Below, piece by piece: positions 38,213 to 47,220 of a stretch of DNA of 64,000 bases. The position numbers and the translations under genes are program-made. The stretch comes from Halieaceae bacterium UBA6060 (lineage in GTDB: Bacteria; Pseudomonadota; Gammaproteobacteria; Pseudomonadales; Halieaceae). Location of the stretch: assembly GCA_002428935.1 (NCBI GenBank), contig DIYG01000167.1, positions 40,492-104,491 on the forward strand, read 5' to 3'. The notes under the pieces are model-generated. The model saw nothing but the letters and a program-made list of their open reading frames with translations. It made no database searches and was not told the origin of the DNA. Position 1 is the stretch's first letter, and each line of letters begins with the position of its first letter.

Positions 38213-38245
38213 CGAAAAGCCGAGACTTCGGATCTTTTCGTTTTT
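38213..38245 (+). terminator. Orphan Rho-independent terminator upstream of pabB
   Basis: CGAAAAGCCGA and TCGGATCTTTTCG pair around a GACT loop with a two-base bulge, then TTTTT follows. No plus-strand gene lies upstream of it, since the carboxyltransferase runs the other way. It could end a small RNA or act as a leader terminator. I see no peptide-leader ORF with runs of one codon. Confidence 0.5.
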
Positions 38246-38294
38246 CGAGACGGGCCCGTAAGGTAGAGCTCACGCTTGTGAATGTCAATTTAAA

Positions 38295-38314
38295 CAATAG
38301 CTTATGGGGCTATT
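38295..38314. promoter_or_regulatory. Palindrome upstream of pabB, repeat of the ftsK/trxB motif
   Basis: AATAGC (38296-38301) and GCTATT (38309-38314) form a perfect 6-bp inverted repeat. The 13-mer CAATAGCTTATGG is identical to the one at 15877-15889. It lies about 60-75 bp before the pabB start, a normal operator position. The regulator is unknown. Confidence 0.45.
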
Positions 38315-38369
38315 TGGGAGTGTCCAGACACCCCGACGAAAGTCTTTGGGGCGACACCGGAGCGCTGTG

Positions 38370-39740
38370 ATGCAGTCCCTCACCTACTTTGCCGACCCTT
38401 TAGAGGTGTTTCGCCGTCTCGAATCCATGGGCCAGCCCGCGATGCTCGACAGTGGCGGTAACGACGAGCACGGTCGCTGGGACATCATTGCCGCAGCGCC
38501 CGATCCATCCCGAACTCTGTGGCTTGACGGTGACTCGACCGCCGGTGCCGTGGACCAGTGTCTGCAACGGTGGCAATGGAATGCTCAGGAGCTCTGCTCG
38601 GGTGATTCGCGTGCCTCGGAACTACTCCCTTTCAACGGGGGCTATCTCGGTCAGATCAGCTATGAGCTGGGACGCCGCCTCCAGGGCTTGCCTCAGCGAA
38701 GCAGCAAATTACCCCTGGCCTGCGCTCACTTTTATCCCTGGGCCATTGTGCAGGACCGACGAGAGCAAAGGAGTTGGCTGTGTGGCGACTATCCCCGATC
38801 CCTCGCCCTGCGTATCGAACGTCTGCTTGGAGCACCTGTTCCACAGGGCAAGCCCTTCACCCTCCTATCGCCATTTTCCTCAAGCTGGGATCTAGTCGCT
38901 TACAAAGAGCGATTCGATCGAGTTCAGGCCTACATCCAGGCGGGTGATGCCTATCAGATCAATCTCGGCCAGCCCTTTAAGGCCCCATACGAGGGAAGCC
39001 TCATACAGGCTTACGACCGTCTCCGCCCCATAGCTAGCGCCCCTTACAGTGCTCTGATCCCCATGGGGGACAGCTTCCTTCTGAGCCTATCGCCGGAGCA
39101 GTTCCTGACTATTAAAGACCGGGATGTGGAGACCCGCCCCATCAAGGGCACGCGACCGCGCCATGAATGCAGCACCGAAGACCGGGCAGCTGCTGAGAGC
39201 TTATTGGCATCAGAGAAAGAGCGCGCGGAAAATCTGATGATTGTGGACCTGTTACGGAATGACTTGGGGCGATTCTGCGTGCCGGGGACCGTCGAGGTGG
39301 ACGCCCTCTTCAACGTTGAGAGCTACGCTACCGTCCACCATCTGGTCAGCGTTGTTCGCGGTCGGTTGCGAGGAGACGTCTCACCCCCCGAGGCGCTCCT
39401 AGGCTGTCTCCCGGGAGGGTCTATTACGGGAGCGCCCAAGCATCGCGCCATGGAGATCATCGACGAACTGGAAGCGGCAAGCCGGGAAAGCTGGTGCGGG
39501 TCTGTGTTCAGCCTATCTCGAAGCGGAGAGCTGCACAGCAACATTGCAATTCGGAGCTTCTACGGTATCGACGGTACCTTATTCGGCTGGGCCGGCGGCG
39601 GCTTGGTTGCAGACTCCTCCGTCGAGGACGAGTACCAGGAACAACAAGACAAAATCGGCGCCCTGATGCGGGCCCTGGAAGTACCGAGCAACGACGCCGC
39701 AGCTCTGCGATCTAGTACTCGGGCAAATCGAGGTCGCTGA
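38370..39740 (+). CDS. pabB: Aminodeoxychorismate synthase component I
   Basis: A 456-residue chorismate-utilising enzyme from ATG 38370; a frame extension upstream lacks family similarity. The C-terminal domain has the canonical AYIQAGDAYQINLGQPF, ETRPIKGTRPRH (nucleophilic Lys of PabB in PIKGT) and SLPGGSITGAPK-like CLPGGSITGAPKHRAMEII. The N-terminal part is the Trp/Phe-binding lobe. With PabA glutamine amidotransferase it makes 4-amino-4-deoxychorismate for folate. Its 3' end overlaps convergent cysB by 29 bp. Confidence 0.94.
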   Translation: MQSLTYFADPLEVFRRLESMGQPAMLDSGGNDEHGRWDIIAAAPDPSRTLWLDGDSTAGAVDQCLQRWQWNAQELCSGDSRASELLPFNGGYLGQISYELGRRLQGLPQRSSKLPLACAHFYPWAIVQDRREQRSWLCGDYPRSLALRIERLLGAPVPQGKPFTLLSPFSSSWDLVAYKERFDRVQAYIQAGDAYQINLGQPFKAPYEGSLIQAYDRLRPIASAPYSALIPMGDSFLLSLSPEQFLTIKDRDVETRPIKGTRPRHECSTEDRAAAESLLASEKERAENLMIVDLLRNDLGRFCVPGTVEVDALFNVESYATVHHLVSVVRGRLRGDVSPPEALLGCLPGGSITGAPKHRAMEIIDELEAASRESWCGSVFSLSRSGELHSNIAIRSFYGIDGTLFGWAGGGLVADSSVEDEYQEQQDKIGALMRALEVPSNDAAALRSSTRANRGR

Positions 39741-40686
39741 ACAATTCATCCAATTCCGTGCGGGTTTTTCGCGTGAATGCCTCTTTGACCAGATCTCGGG
39801 TCAGGTGCGGTGCAAAGCCGGATATGAACTCGTACATGTAGCCGCGCAGGAAGGTTCCCTTTCGACAACCGATACTGGTAATGCTGCTCGCAAACAAATG
39901 CCGGGCATCGAGCGCCACGAGATCAGGGTCCAACTCTTTATCGTGGGCCATGTCTGCGACGATCCCGATGCCAAGACCCAGACGCACGTAGGTTTTGATG
40001 ACATCCGCGTCCGCCGCGGTGAACACGACCCGGGGAGTAAGGCCCGCTGACACGAAGGCCTCATCCAAACGAGACCGCCCCGTAAAGCCAAACACGTAGG
40101 TCACGATGGGGTGAGCGGCGACATCCTCGAGTGAGAGCCGCGACACCTGGGTCAGGGGGTGGTCGCGAGGTACGAGAACGCAACGATTCCAGCGATAACA
40201 GGGCATCATCACCAGATCGCTGAAGAGCTCCAGGGCCTCTGTGGCAATAGCGAAATCCACCGTACCATCGGCTGCCATCTCAGAAATCTGCATGGGCGTG
40301 CCCTGATTCATGTGCAGAGACACATCGGGATACTCGGCAATAAAGTTGCGAATCACATCCGGAAGCACATACCGCGCCTGGGTATGCGTGGTGGCGATAG
40401 ACAGGGCTCCACGCTTTTCATCGGAGTATTCCTGAGCCACGTGTTTGATGCTCTCGACCTTGCGCAGCACCTCCCCCGCCGCCTCCAAGATGACCTGGCC
40501 TGCCGGCGTCACATGGGTCAGATGCTTGCCGCTGCGAGAGAAGATCTCGACGCCCAGTTCATCTTCAAGGAGACGAATTTGTTTGCTGATACCGGGCTGG
40601 GAGGTATAGAGGCTTTGCGCCGTGGCCGAAACATTAAGATCGTGGTGGGCGACTTCCCAGATGTAGCGAAGTTGTTGCAGTTTCAT
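39712..40686 (-). CDS. cysB: LysR-type regulator CysB
   Basis: A 324-residue LysR protein. The winged helix MKLQQLRYIWEVAHHDLNVS is the distinctive CysB/Cbl opening, with TSQPGISKQIRLLEDELGVE as the recognition helix region. The effector domain includes TTHTQARYVLPDVIRNFIAE, the sulfate/N-acetylserine pocket motif of CysB. It activates sulfate assimilation genes under sulfur limitation and usually represses itself. A 9-bp inverted repeat lies just upstream. The C-terminus carries the CysB-specific tail. Confidence 0.95.
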   Translation of the reverse strand: MKLQQLRYIWEVAHHDLNVSATAQSLYTSQPGISKQIRLLEDELGVEIFSRSGKHLTHVTPAGQVILEAAGEVLRKVESIKHVAQEYSDEKRGALSIATTHTQARYVLPDVIRNFIAEYPDVSLHMNQGTPMQISEMAADGTVDFAIATEALELFSDLVMMPCYRWNRCVLVPRDHPLTQVSRLSLEDVAAHPIVTYVFGFTGRSRLDEAFVSAGLTPRVVFTAADADVIKTYVRLGLGIGIVADMAHDKELDPDLVALDARHLFASSITSIGCRKGTFLRGYMYEFISGFAPHLTRDLVKEAFTRKTRTELDELFSDLDLPEY

Positions 40687-40752
40687 CGTTACCTACCCCT
40701 GGCAGCCTTCATTGGTGGCGCGACAACTTATGCTGACGAGCCTTTAGAAAGA

Positions 40753-40792
40753 ATAGCCATTAGTCATAGGTTTTTTCAAGCCAAATGGCTAT
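40753..40792. promoter_or_regulatory. Inverted repeat at the cysB promoter
   Basis: ATAGCCATT (40753-40761) and AATGGCTAT (40784-40792) are perfect 9-bp inverted arms separated by 22 bp, in the 133-bp gap between cysB and the next minus-strand gene. LysR regulators typically bind dyads upstream of their own gene, so autoregulation is likely. The ATAGC ends match half-sites near trxB and pabB. Confidence 0.5.
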
Positions 40793-40819
40793 AAGCGACC
40801 GTCGAATTTCATCGATATA

Positions 40820-41722
40820 TTAAGCTTCGTTAGCCACACCATGAGGCACATGACCGGTAGCTATATGCTCCCGGGCCGACGCGCAGTGGGCGGGCTGATC
40901 ATCGAAGAACACATCGGCCTGATAGGCTCGCAAAAAATCGGTTTTATCCAGACCACCGAGGAATATTGACTCGTCGATTCGGATATTCCAGGCCCGCAAG
41001 GTGCGGATCACCCGCTCATGGGCCGGCGCAGAGCGCGCCGTAACCAAAGCCGTGCGAATAGGCGCATCCTCGGCGGGCAGTGCCTGCTGGATTTCATGTA
41101 AGGCCCCCAGAAAGGACTTGAACGGCCCCCCAGACAGTGGCGTTTTCGCAGCAGCCTGTTCACTCGCGGCAAAAGCTTCTAGCCCATCGCGCTTGAACAC
41201 CCGCTCTGCCTCGTCTGAAAACAATACCGCATCGCCATCAAAGGCAAAGCGCAGCTGCTCCGAACCGCGATTGGCTCCCTTGTTGGAAACCAGCGTCGCT
41301 GCGGCGATACCACTATCGAGAGCGCTGCGAACATCCTCGGCTTCCGATGATAGAAACAGCTGACATCCGAATGCATGTATGTAACGCCAGGGGCTCTCAC
41401 CACCACAGAAGGCTGCACGGCTGATATTCAAGCCGTAGTGCTGGATCGAATTGAACACTCGCAGCCCCGTATCGGCGCTGTTTCGAGACAGAAGTACGAC
41501 TTCCACACCGCGCTCATCTCCCAGCTGCTCATCAATGCGCAGCATTTTCTCGACGAGAGGGAAGGCCTCACCCTGATCCAGGGGCTCGTCTTCTCGAGCA
41601 ACCTGATAGGCTGAGTAGGCAGCCAGCCCCTCTTCCTCATAGACCCGATGACTTGCGCTCAGATCAAAGAGCGCGCGGGAGGAAATGGCGACTACAAGCT
41701 TATGGTCAAGGGATATGCCCAT
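40820..41722 (-). CDS. Cytosolic 5'-nucleotidase, cN-I-like
   Basis: A 300-residue protein of the 5'-nucleotidase (cN-I/NT5C1-like) family. VVAISSRALFDLSASHRVYEE stands in for the first HAD motif, with SRALFD where D-x-D is expected. EVVLLSRNSADTGLRVFNSI is motif II, and LRFAFDGDAVLFSDEAERVF follows. FDGDAVLF and IFLGGLDKTDFLRAYQADVFFDDQ-type residues supply later acidic ligands. These enzymes dephosphorylate nucleoside monophosphates in the cytoplasm; AMP or IMP as substrate is inference. It is alone between cysB and the acetyl-CoA hydrolase, on the same strand as both. Confidence 0.82.
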   Translation of the reverse strand: MGISLDHKLVVAISSRALFDLSASHRVYEEEGLAAYSAYQVAREDEPLDQGEAFPLVEKMLRIDEQLGDERGVEVVLLSRNSADTGLRVFNSIQHYGLNISRAAFCGGESPWRYIHAFGCQLFLSSEAEDVRSALDSGIAAATLVSNKGANRGSEQLRFAFDGDAVLFSDEAERVFKRDGLEAFAASEQAAAKTPLSGGPFKSFLGALHEIQQALPAEDAPIRTALVTARSAPAHERVIRTLRAWNIRIDESIFLGGLDKTDFLRAYQADVFFDDQPAHCASAREHIATGHVPHGVANEA

Positions 41723-41770
41723 GGGCGGAGCATACCCCTGTAGCCAAAGGGTGCAAGCGGGCCTGTTGCA

Positions 41771-43951
41771 TCAGGCGACGCGTAGCAGACCCCGCTCCTC
41801 AAGATCCAGAAGCAGCAATTGCTGGACCAGAAACTCTCGGCTGGTGTGGGGGTGCTCCAGGTGAATCCGCTCCAGATAGGGGCGAGCCGCCTCGGAGTCC
41901 GCGTGATGAAGAATGGCCCGGAAGGCCCGAGCCATAAAATGGGCCGGCTCCTCTGATAGGGCCTTCACCCGGCGCAAGCTCGCGGCAAGAGTGATTTCCT
42001 GGTCCGTGAGCTCCGTGCCAAAGGGATAGTCGGGCAGCAGTCCCTGGCCCTGCACATCCGCAAGCCAGGCAGCGACACGCTGTGGTGTGTTGCCACGCTG
42101 GGCTTCCGGTATCTGGTAATCGCTCTCCACCTTGCCCGCGGTCTTGGCGAAGGCCAGCAACTCCTCCTGGAAACGACTGTCGGCGATGGCCAACAGCCGC
42201 TTGATCACGGTGCCGTCACTTTGCCCCCGTAAATCCGCCGTGCCGTACTCCGTGACCACGATGTCTCTGAGATGACGGGGAATCGTTACATGGCCGTAGA
42301 ACGGCACAATATTCGATTTCAGATCCTTACCGTGGCCTCGTGTCGCCCGCACGCAGAGAATGGAACGGGCATCGGGAAGATCGTGGGCCATGGCAACAAA
42401 GTTGTACTGCCCTCCCACACCACTGACCACGGTGCCGTCTTCAAGGGCGTCGGAAGTCACAGCGCCGCTTAACGCCACCATCATGCCGGTATTGATAAAG
42501 CGCGCTTTGCGGCGTTGCGCACGATACAGGGCAGGATTTTCCAGAAGCTGATTCGTGCGTTGAACACTGGTCATACAAATGGTTTCGCGCAGCTCCTCAC
42601 TGAGGTTACGGAGCTTGTCGTAGAAATCTGCGGGGCCCAGAAAAAAGCCACCGTGGAGAATTCGTCCCTGACGAAGCCGGTTTCCTCCGACGCCAGAAAC
42701 CAGGGCAGCTTTGGTGTTGGGGTCGCGAAGATCGTTGGCGAATACCTGGCCATCGACCGTTAGACCCTGATCGTCCAGAAGCACGTCTCCCGCCACGATG
42801 CCAAGGCCTTGCAGGCGCCGCAAGCTGGACTCATCCAGCTTCGCGGGTAACACCCCTTCCTCACAGGCGACCTCAAAAAAAGCGGCATCCACGGTTTCAC
42901 CCAGAGCGCCGCGATTCAAAGCCTCTTGCAAGGCCACATCATCGTAGACCCGACGTTTGACAATGCCCTGCTCCACCAGATGCATCATCCCGTTGACGAA
43001 CATCTCCGTCGAAACGTACAAGCCCTGGTCGAAGGTATCCGTGTGCACAAGCGGTTTTAGCTCCTCGGCGGTTTCAGCGTCGATGAGCTTGCGATACACA
43101 TCATTGTTTTGCTGCCTGAGAATTAGTGCCTCGGCCACCGCATCGCCGAGGGATCCGATGCCAATTTGCAGGGTGCCGCCATCCTCGACCAGTGCACTGG
43201 CGTGGAGGGCGGTCGCATAGTCCGCCGCTGGAACGGCGGCATTGGGCACCGCAAATAAGCGCTTGTCCCAGGCCGTATTGCGCAACAGCGCCGAGAACCG
43301 TTGCGGGTCTACCTGAGCGTCGTGCTCCATAAATGGCATGTCGGGATGAAGCTGCCCAAACACCACGTAGGCCCCCGGACGCTCCGCTTCGAGACGATCG
43401 ATGACATCGGTGGCCGTATCGGGGTTGCTCGACAGGGACAGCTCCAGCTGACCATCGGTCTCTCGAAATCCGATGAGCTGACACAGGACATTGACCCCAG
43501 CGGCAACCAGATCCCGGGCGATATGGGTGTAGTTTGAGGATATGTACGCCTGCTGTGCGGCCGGTACATGCTTCATGGAACCCGCCTTCACGTACAACTC
43601 ACTGATATGCACGTTCTCCGGCAGCGTTCCGGCCCGTAGATCATTGAGATAACTCAAGCCTTCGTAGTCGCCAAACAGACGCTCAAGAATCGGCCCCGCA
43701 AGACTCGCCTCTATTTCCGACGCGGGGACTGGCACCTCCAGCGACAGGGCCGTGTAGATTTGTAGATCAATGGATGAATCCCTTTTGGCACGGGCGTAAA
43801 AGGCATTCATCAACTGCACGGGCTTTCCGAGCCCCAGGGGAGCTCCGAGTACAAGGCGTTTGCCAACTCGCTCGATGGCCAGATCCACAGCGGCATCAAG
43901 ATCATCGAAAATGGGGGTTGCAAGACTGTTATTTGGATTTGTAGCGCTCAT
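41771..43951 (-). CDS. Acetyl-CoA hydrolase/transferase family protein (long form)
   Basis: A 726-residue CoA-transferase superfamily protein. GAPLGLGKPVQLMNAFYARA opens the N-terminal domain. GIGSLGDAVAEALILRQQ is the second CoA-binding region. The C-terminal AcCoA_hyd_C domain is clear in GRGGQYNF-like VSGVGGQYNFVAMAHDLP and VTEYGTADLRGQSDGTVIKR. Most relatives are 430-550 residues. Here about 140 further residues follow the last signature (EAQRGNTPQRVAAWLADVQG onwards). Acetyl-CoA:carboxylate CoA transfer is likely; succinate or propionate as partner would fit the operon nearby, but that is speculative. Confidence 0.85.
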   Translation of the reverse strand: MSATNPNNSLATPIFDDLDAAVDLAIERVGKRLVLGAPLGLGKPVQLMNAFYARAKRDSSIDLQIYTALSLEVPVPASEIEASLAGPILERLFGDYEGLSYLNDLRAGTLPENVHISELYVKAGSMKHVPAAQQAYISSNYTHIARDLVAAGVNVLCQLIGFRETDGQLELSLSSNPDTATDVIDRLEAERPGAYVVFGQLHPDMPFMEHDAQVDPQRFSALLRNTAWDKRLFAVPNAAVPAADYATALHASALVEDGGTLQIGIGSLGDAVAEALILRQQNNDVYRKLIDAETAEELKPLVHTDTFDQGLYVSTEMFVNGMMHLVEQGIVKRRVYDDVALQEALNRGALGETVDAAFFEVACEEGVLPAKLDESSLRRLQGLGIVAGDVLLDDQGLTVDGQVFANDLRDPNTKAALVSGVGGNRLRQGRILHGGFFLGPADFYDKLRNLSEELRETICMTSVQRTNQLLENPALYRAQRRKARFINTGMMVALSGAVTSDALEDGTVVSGVGGQYNFVAMAHDLPDARSILCVRATRGHGKDLKSNIVPFYGHVTIPRHLRDIVVTEYGTADLRGQSDGTVIKRLLAIADSRFQEELLAFAKTAGKVESDYQIPEAQRGNTPQRVAAWLADVQGQGLLPDYPFGTELTDQEITLAASLRRVKALSEEPAHFMARAFRAILHHADSEAARPYLERIHLEHPHTSREFLVQQLLLLDLEERGLLRVA

Positions 43952-44052
43952 TTACCACACCTCTGAGTAGCTTTGAGGCAAAGGAGAACACAGGAAAAGC
44001 GCCAAGACCTTGACCTACGGCAAGGCTCCGAGATTTTTTAGGTCACGACAGT

Positions 44053-44078
44053 AAAGGCCCTGAAAAATGCAGGGCTTT
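44053..44078 (-). terminator. Putative terminator after the alanine symporter gene
   Basis: Minus-strand AAAGCCCTG and CAGGGCCTTT form a stem with an ATTTTT loop, 26-50 bp after the symporter stop. The trailing T run is only three bases, so strength is doubtful. Confidence 0.4.
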
Positions 44079-44103
44079 GGGAGACTTATGGAAAAGTCGC
44101 GAC

Positions 44104-45450
44104 CTAGGCCCGGTCGGGCAGCTCCGAACGGCGCTGGAAGTAGTCTCGACTGAGACGAAACACCAAAGGCCCAAGTAACAGCAAAGCAACGAGGTTGGGC
44201 ACGGCCATAAAGGCGTTCAGGGTGTCGGCGACAAGCCATACGAGATCCAACTGCACGATCGTACCCACGGGGATGGCCAACACCCAGAGCAAGCGAAACG
44301 GCAGGATACCCCGGGTCCCAAGAAGGAATACCACGCAGCGCTCGCCGTAGAAAGACCATCCAATCATCGTGGTAAAGCCGAACAAGCACAGTCCCAGGGT
44401 GACGATAATGTCTCCACCGGGAAATGCCTGGGCGAAGGCCATGGAGGTAAGACTCGCGCCGGAAACACCGCTTGGCAACACATCCATAATCACAATGACC
44501 AGGCCAGTCATGGTGCACACGATCAACGTATCGATAAAGGTGCCCAGCATGGCCACCAGGCCTTGTTCGACGGGCTCATCGGTTTGCGCTGCCGCGTGGG
44601 CTATGGGCGCACTACCCAGCCCCGCTTCATTGGAAAACACCCCTCGAGCCACACCAAAGCGAATTGCGGCCCAAATGGTTGCTCCGGCAAAACCACCCAT
44701 CGCCGCAGAGCCAGTAAATGCGGCATCTACGATAGTGACTATCGCACCGGGTACTTCACCAAGATTCAGCGCAATAACGATCACGCCCATCAACAAGTAA
44801 CTGCTCGCCATAAGCGGCACGAGATAGCTTGCTACGGTGCTGATGCGGCGAATCCCGCCGAGTACAACAGCCCCAACAAACACCATCAAAACAACACCAG
44901 TAATCCACGGTGTTACTCCGTAGCCATCTTTGAGAACCTGAGCAATGGAGTTGGACTGCACCGTGTTGGCGATGCCAAAACCCGCCAGGCTGCCAAAAAT
45001 AGCAAATGCAAAGGCCAACCAGTGCCAGTGTTGCGAGAGGCCATTGCGGATGTAGTACATGGGGCCGCCGCTGTAGTTCCCCTCACTGTCCTGTTCACGA
45101 AAATGCACCGCGCACACCGCTTCCGCATACTTCGTTGCCATGCCAAACAGTGCCGTAATCCACATCCAGAACAGGGCGCCGGGACCACCGAGGGTGATGG
45201 CCGTTGCTACCCCGGCAATATTGCCGGTGCCGATGGTTGCCGAGAGCGACGTCATGAGCGCGCTAAACGGAGAGATATCCCCTGCGCCATGCCCTGTTCG
45301 ACCGCGAAGAAGCATCCCGATGGCCGCAGGGAGCTTGCGCAGCGTGAGGAACCCAAGGCCCAGGGTGAGATAAATCCCGGTACCCAGGAGTAACACCAAC
45401 ATCACCGGGCCCCAGGCGAATCCGTTAACGACCGTTATCAGCTCTGCCAT
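44104..45450 (-). CDS. Sodium:alanine/glycine symporter (AGCS family)
   Basis: A 448-residue integral membrane protein with about ten or eleven helices. The family signature is SALMTSLSATIGTGNIAGVA, with GGPGALFWMWITALFGMATK following. GVFSNEAGLGSAPIAHAAAQ is the second conserved motif. AGCS carriers bring in alanine or glycine with Na+. A marine, sodium-rich habitat fits. It lies upstream of nothing on its own strand except a terminator-like hairpin and downstream of yajC by 30 bp. Confidence 0.94.
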   Translation of the reverse strand: MAELITVVNGFAWGPVMLVLLLGTGIYLTLGLGFLTLRKLPAAIGMLLRGRTGHGAGDISPFSALMTSLSATIGTGNIAGVATAITLGGPGALFWMWITALFGMATKYAEAVCAVHFREQDSEGNYSGGPMYYIRNGLSQHWHWLAFAFAIFGSLAGFGIANTVQSNSIAQVLKDGYGVTPWITGVVLMVFVGAVVLGGIRRISTVASYLVPLMASSYLLMGVIVIALNLGEVPGAIVTIVDAAFTGSAAMGGFAGATIWAAIRFGVARGVFSNEAGLGSAPIAHAAAQTDEPVEQGLVAMLGTFIDTLIVCTMTGLVIVIMDVLPSGVSGASLTSMAFAQAFPGGDIIVTLGLCLFGFTTMIGWSFYGERCVVFLLGTRGILPFRLLWVLAIPVGTIVQLDLVWLVADTLNAFMAVPNLVALLLLGPLVFRLSRDYFQRRSELPDRA

Positions 45451-45480
45451 GGTCGCTCCTGGCCCCGGTTCGTAGTCATA

Positions 45481-45810
45481 TCAAGCGATACTCTTCAGGG
45501 TACCCTTGGGCAATACGGCGTGAATATGGACCCGTTGGAACTTCAGCTCCACCTTCTCCGCCACGCTTAACACCACATAGTTATCGTCCAGACCCGTGAT
45601 CTTGCCAAGGATCCCTGAGCTGGTGACTACTTCATTACCCTTTTCCAGGGCGCTGATCATCGCCGCATGTTCCTTCTGACGCTTGCGTTGAGGGCGAATA
45701 GCGATGAAATAGAAGAGAGCAAACAGCCCAACGAGAAACACTATCTGGAACAGCTCGCCGCCCGCTGGCGCTCCCTCTGCCGCCTGGGCATAAGCACTGG
45801 CAATAAACAC
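45481..45810 (-). CDS. yajC: Sec translocon accessory protein YajC
   Basis: The frame is open to 45909, but an AAGGAG site five bases before GTG 45810 fixes the start. The product is 109 residues beginning VFIASAYAQAAEGAP. One membrane helix (FQIVFLVGLFALFYFIAIRP) and the signature RPQRKRQKEHAAMISALEKG follow, then the cytoplasmic GNEVVTSSGILGKIT domain. YajC joins SecDF-YidC in protein export. It usually sits with tgt and secD; here its neighbours are xthA and a symporter. Confidence 0.93.
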   Translation of the reverse strand: MFIASAYAQAAEGAPAGGELFQIVFLVGLFALFYFIAIRPQRKRQKEHAAMISALEKGNEVVTSSGILGKITGLDDNYVVLSVAEKVELKFQRVHIHAVLPKGTLKSIA

Positions 45811-45930
45811 GATGACTCCTTGAGAAACAGGTAAAAATGAATCGAGGGCAAAGCCGATAGCGCCCTGCGAAAGGCTCCGGAATGTAACGGTTTTACCCTG
45901 CGCGGGCAAACGCCGCGCCTGGCAATGGGT

Positions 45931-46731
45931 CTAGGGCTCCAGCTCCAGGTTGTAGCGCATGATCTGCGGTGCGTGATCGGAAAACTTTTCGCCGGTGTAG
46001 ATATCCGCCGAATGCACCACATCCACGAGCTTGGGGGTGATCATCTGATAGTCCAGACGCCAGCCGACATTATTCGCGTAGGCCTGACCGCGGTTAGACC
46101 ACCAGGTGTAGCGTTCGGCCTCTTTGTCTACCAAACGAAAGGAGTCGACATAGCCCAGTTCGTCATAAACCCTATCCAACCAGGCTCGCTCTTCAGGTAA
46201 AAAGCCCGAGTTCTTTTGGTTTGAACGCCAGTTCTTCAGATCGATATTGTGGTGGCAGGTGTTCCAGTCTGCACAGATGATGAACTCCCGACGCTTGCGC
46301 CGCAGATCCTTAAGGTGGTCAAAGAACACGTCCATGAACCCGAGTTTTTTCTTGAGGGCATCATCGCTGCTAGAGCCTGAAGGCACGTAAAGGGAAATCA
46401 CCGAAACACCCGGATAATCAAACTGTGTGTATCGGCCTTCGGAGTCCAATGGATCCCAACCCAGGCGAGTCGTGATCTTGCGTGGTTTCACACGAGAGTA
46501 CACGGCGGTACCGCTATAGCCTTTGCGCTCCGCGTCGTTGTAAACGCAGTGATAGCCTTGAGGATAAAACAACTCATCATCGAGCTGATGTTCCTGGGCC
46601 TTGGTTTCCTGAATGCACACCACGTCCGGCTGCTCGCGAGCCAGCCAATCAAAAAAGCCCTTGCGCTGGGCGCTGCGGATACCGTTAGCGTTGAAGGTGA
46701 CGATCGTGGTTTTCGGTGATCCCTTGGCCAC
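45931..46731 (-). CDS. xthA: Exodeoxyribonuclease III
   Basis: A 266-residue endonuclease/exonuclease/phosphatase-fold enzyme, GTG start 46731. TIVTFNANGIRSAQRKGFFD and VVCIQETKAQEHQLDDELF supply the metal Asn and Glu. FIICADWNTCHHNIDL has the catalytic Asp-Asn (usually GDWN; here ADWN), and the final SDHAPQIMRY supplies Asp-His. It is the main AP endonuclease and 3'-repair exonuclease of base-excision repair. It starts 3 bp after bcp stops, so the two are probably co-transcribed: oxidative-damage repair beside peroxide removal. Confidence 0.95.
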   Translation of the reverse strand: MAKGSPKTTIVTFNANGIRSAQRKGFFDWLAREQPDVVCIQETKAQEHQLDDELFYPQGYHCVYNDAERKGYSGTAVYSRVKPRKITTRLGWDPLDSEGRYTQFDYPGVSVISLYVPSGSSSDDALKKKLGFMDVFFDHLKDLRRKRREFIICADWNTCHHNIDLKNWRSNQKNSGFLPEERAWLDRVYDELGYVDSFRLVDKEAERYTWWSNRGQAYANNVGWRLDYQMITPKLVDVVHSADIYTGEKFSDHAPQIMRYNLELEP

Positions 46732-46734
46732 GCC

Positions 46735-47211
46735 CTACAGCCCCAGCTCTTTGATAAGCGCCAGTACATCATCGTGGTGGCTCTTGGTCTTCACCTTGTC
46801 CATCACATGCTTGAGGCGGCCGTCCTTACCGATGATGAAAGTGGTACGCAGGATGCCCATGAACTCCCGCCCCATGAATTTCTTCAACCCCCAAACCCCG
46901 TACTTTTCCGCAACGGCGTGATCCTCATCGGACAAAAGCGTGAAATTCAGGTCCTGCTTTTCGATGAACTTTCCCAAACGCGCCACGGGATCTGGGCTGA
47001 CACCCAAGACCACGGTTTTTAGCTTCTTGAGCTCGGCCTGGCTATCGCGCAGACCACAGGCCTGCACCGTGCAACCGGGCGTCATGGCCTTGGGATAGAA
47101 ATACAGCACCACATTCTGCTTATCGCGAAACTCCTTGAGAGTGACCTTCTCACCGTTTTCATCCTGCAGGGTAAACGCGGGTGCCAGATTGCCGATCTTG
47201 GGAAATGCCAT
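46735..47211 (-). CDS. bcp: Thioredoxin-dependent peroxiredoxin (Bcp/PrxQ)
   Basis: A 158-residue Bcp-type peroxiredoxin. KAMTPGCTVQACGLRDSQAE has the peroxidatic Cys (about 46) and the resolving Cys five residues later, the classic PrxQ CX4C pair. LSDEDHAVAEKYGVWGLKKF and TTFIIGKDGRL follow. It reduces organic hydroperoxides using thioredoxin in the cytoplasm; thioredoxin reductase is encoded at 16059. It is packed between the Nudix gene (9 bp) and xthA (3 bp). Confidence 0.95.
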   Translation of the reverse strand: MAFPKIGNLAPAFTLQDENGEKVTLKEFRDKQNVVLYFYPKAMTPGCTVQACGLRDSQAELKKLKTVVLGVSPDPVARLGKFIEKQDLNFTLLSDEDHAVAEKYGVWGLKKFMGREFMGILRTTFIIGKDGRLKHVMDKVKTKSHHDDVLALIKELGL

Positions 47212-47220
47212 GAATGCTCC

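Larger units (their letters stand above)
38060..38369. other. Divergent intergenic region carboxylase operon / pabB
   Basis: About 310 bp. It contains an intrinsic-terminator-like hairpin on the plus strand (38213-38245), two copies of GTTTGGCC about 70 bp apart (38115 and 38185 areas), and the palindrome at 38295-38314. The promoters of the propionyl-CoA operon and of pabB must both lie here. Confidence 0.5.
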
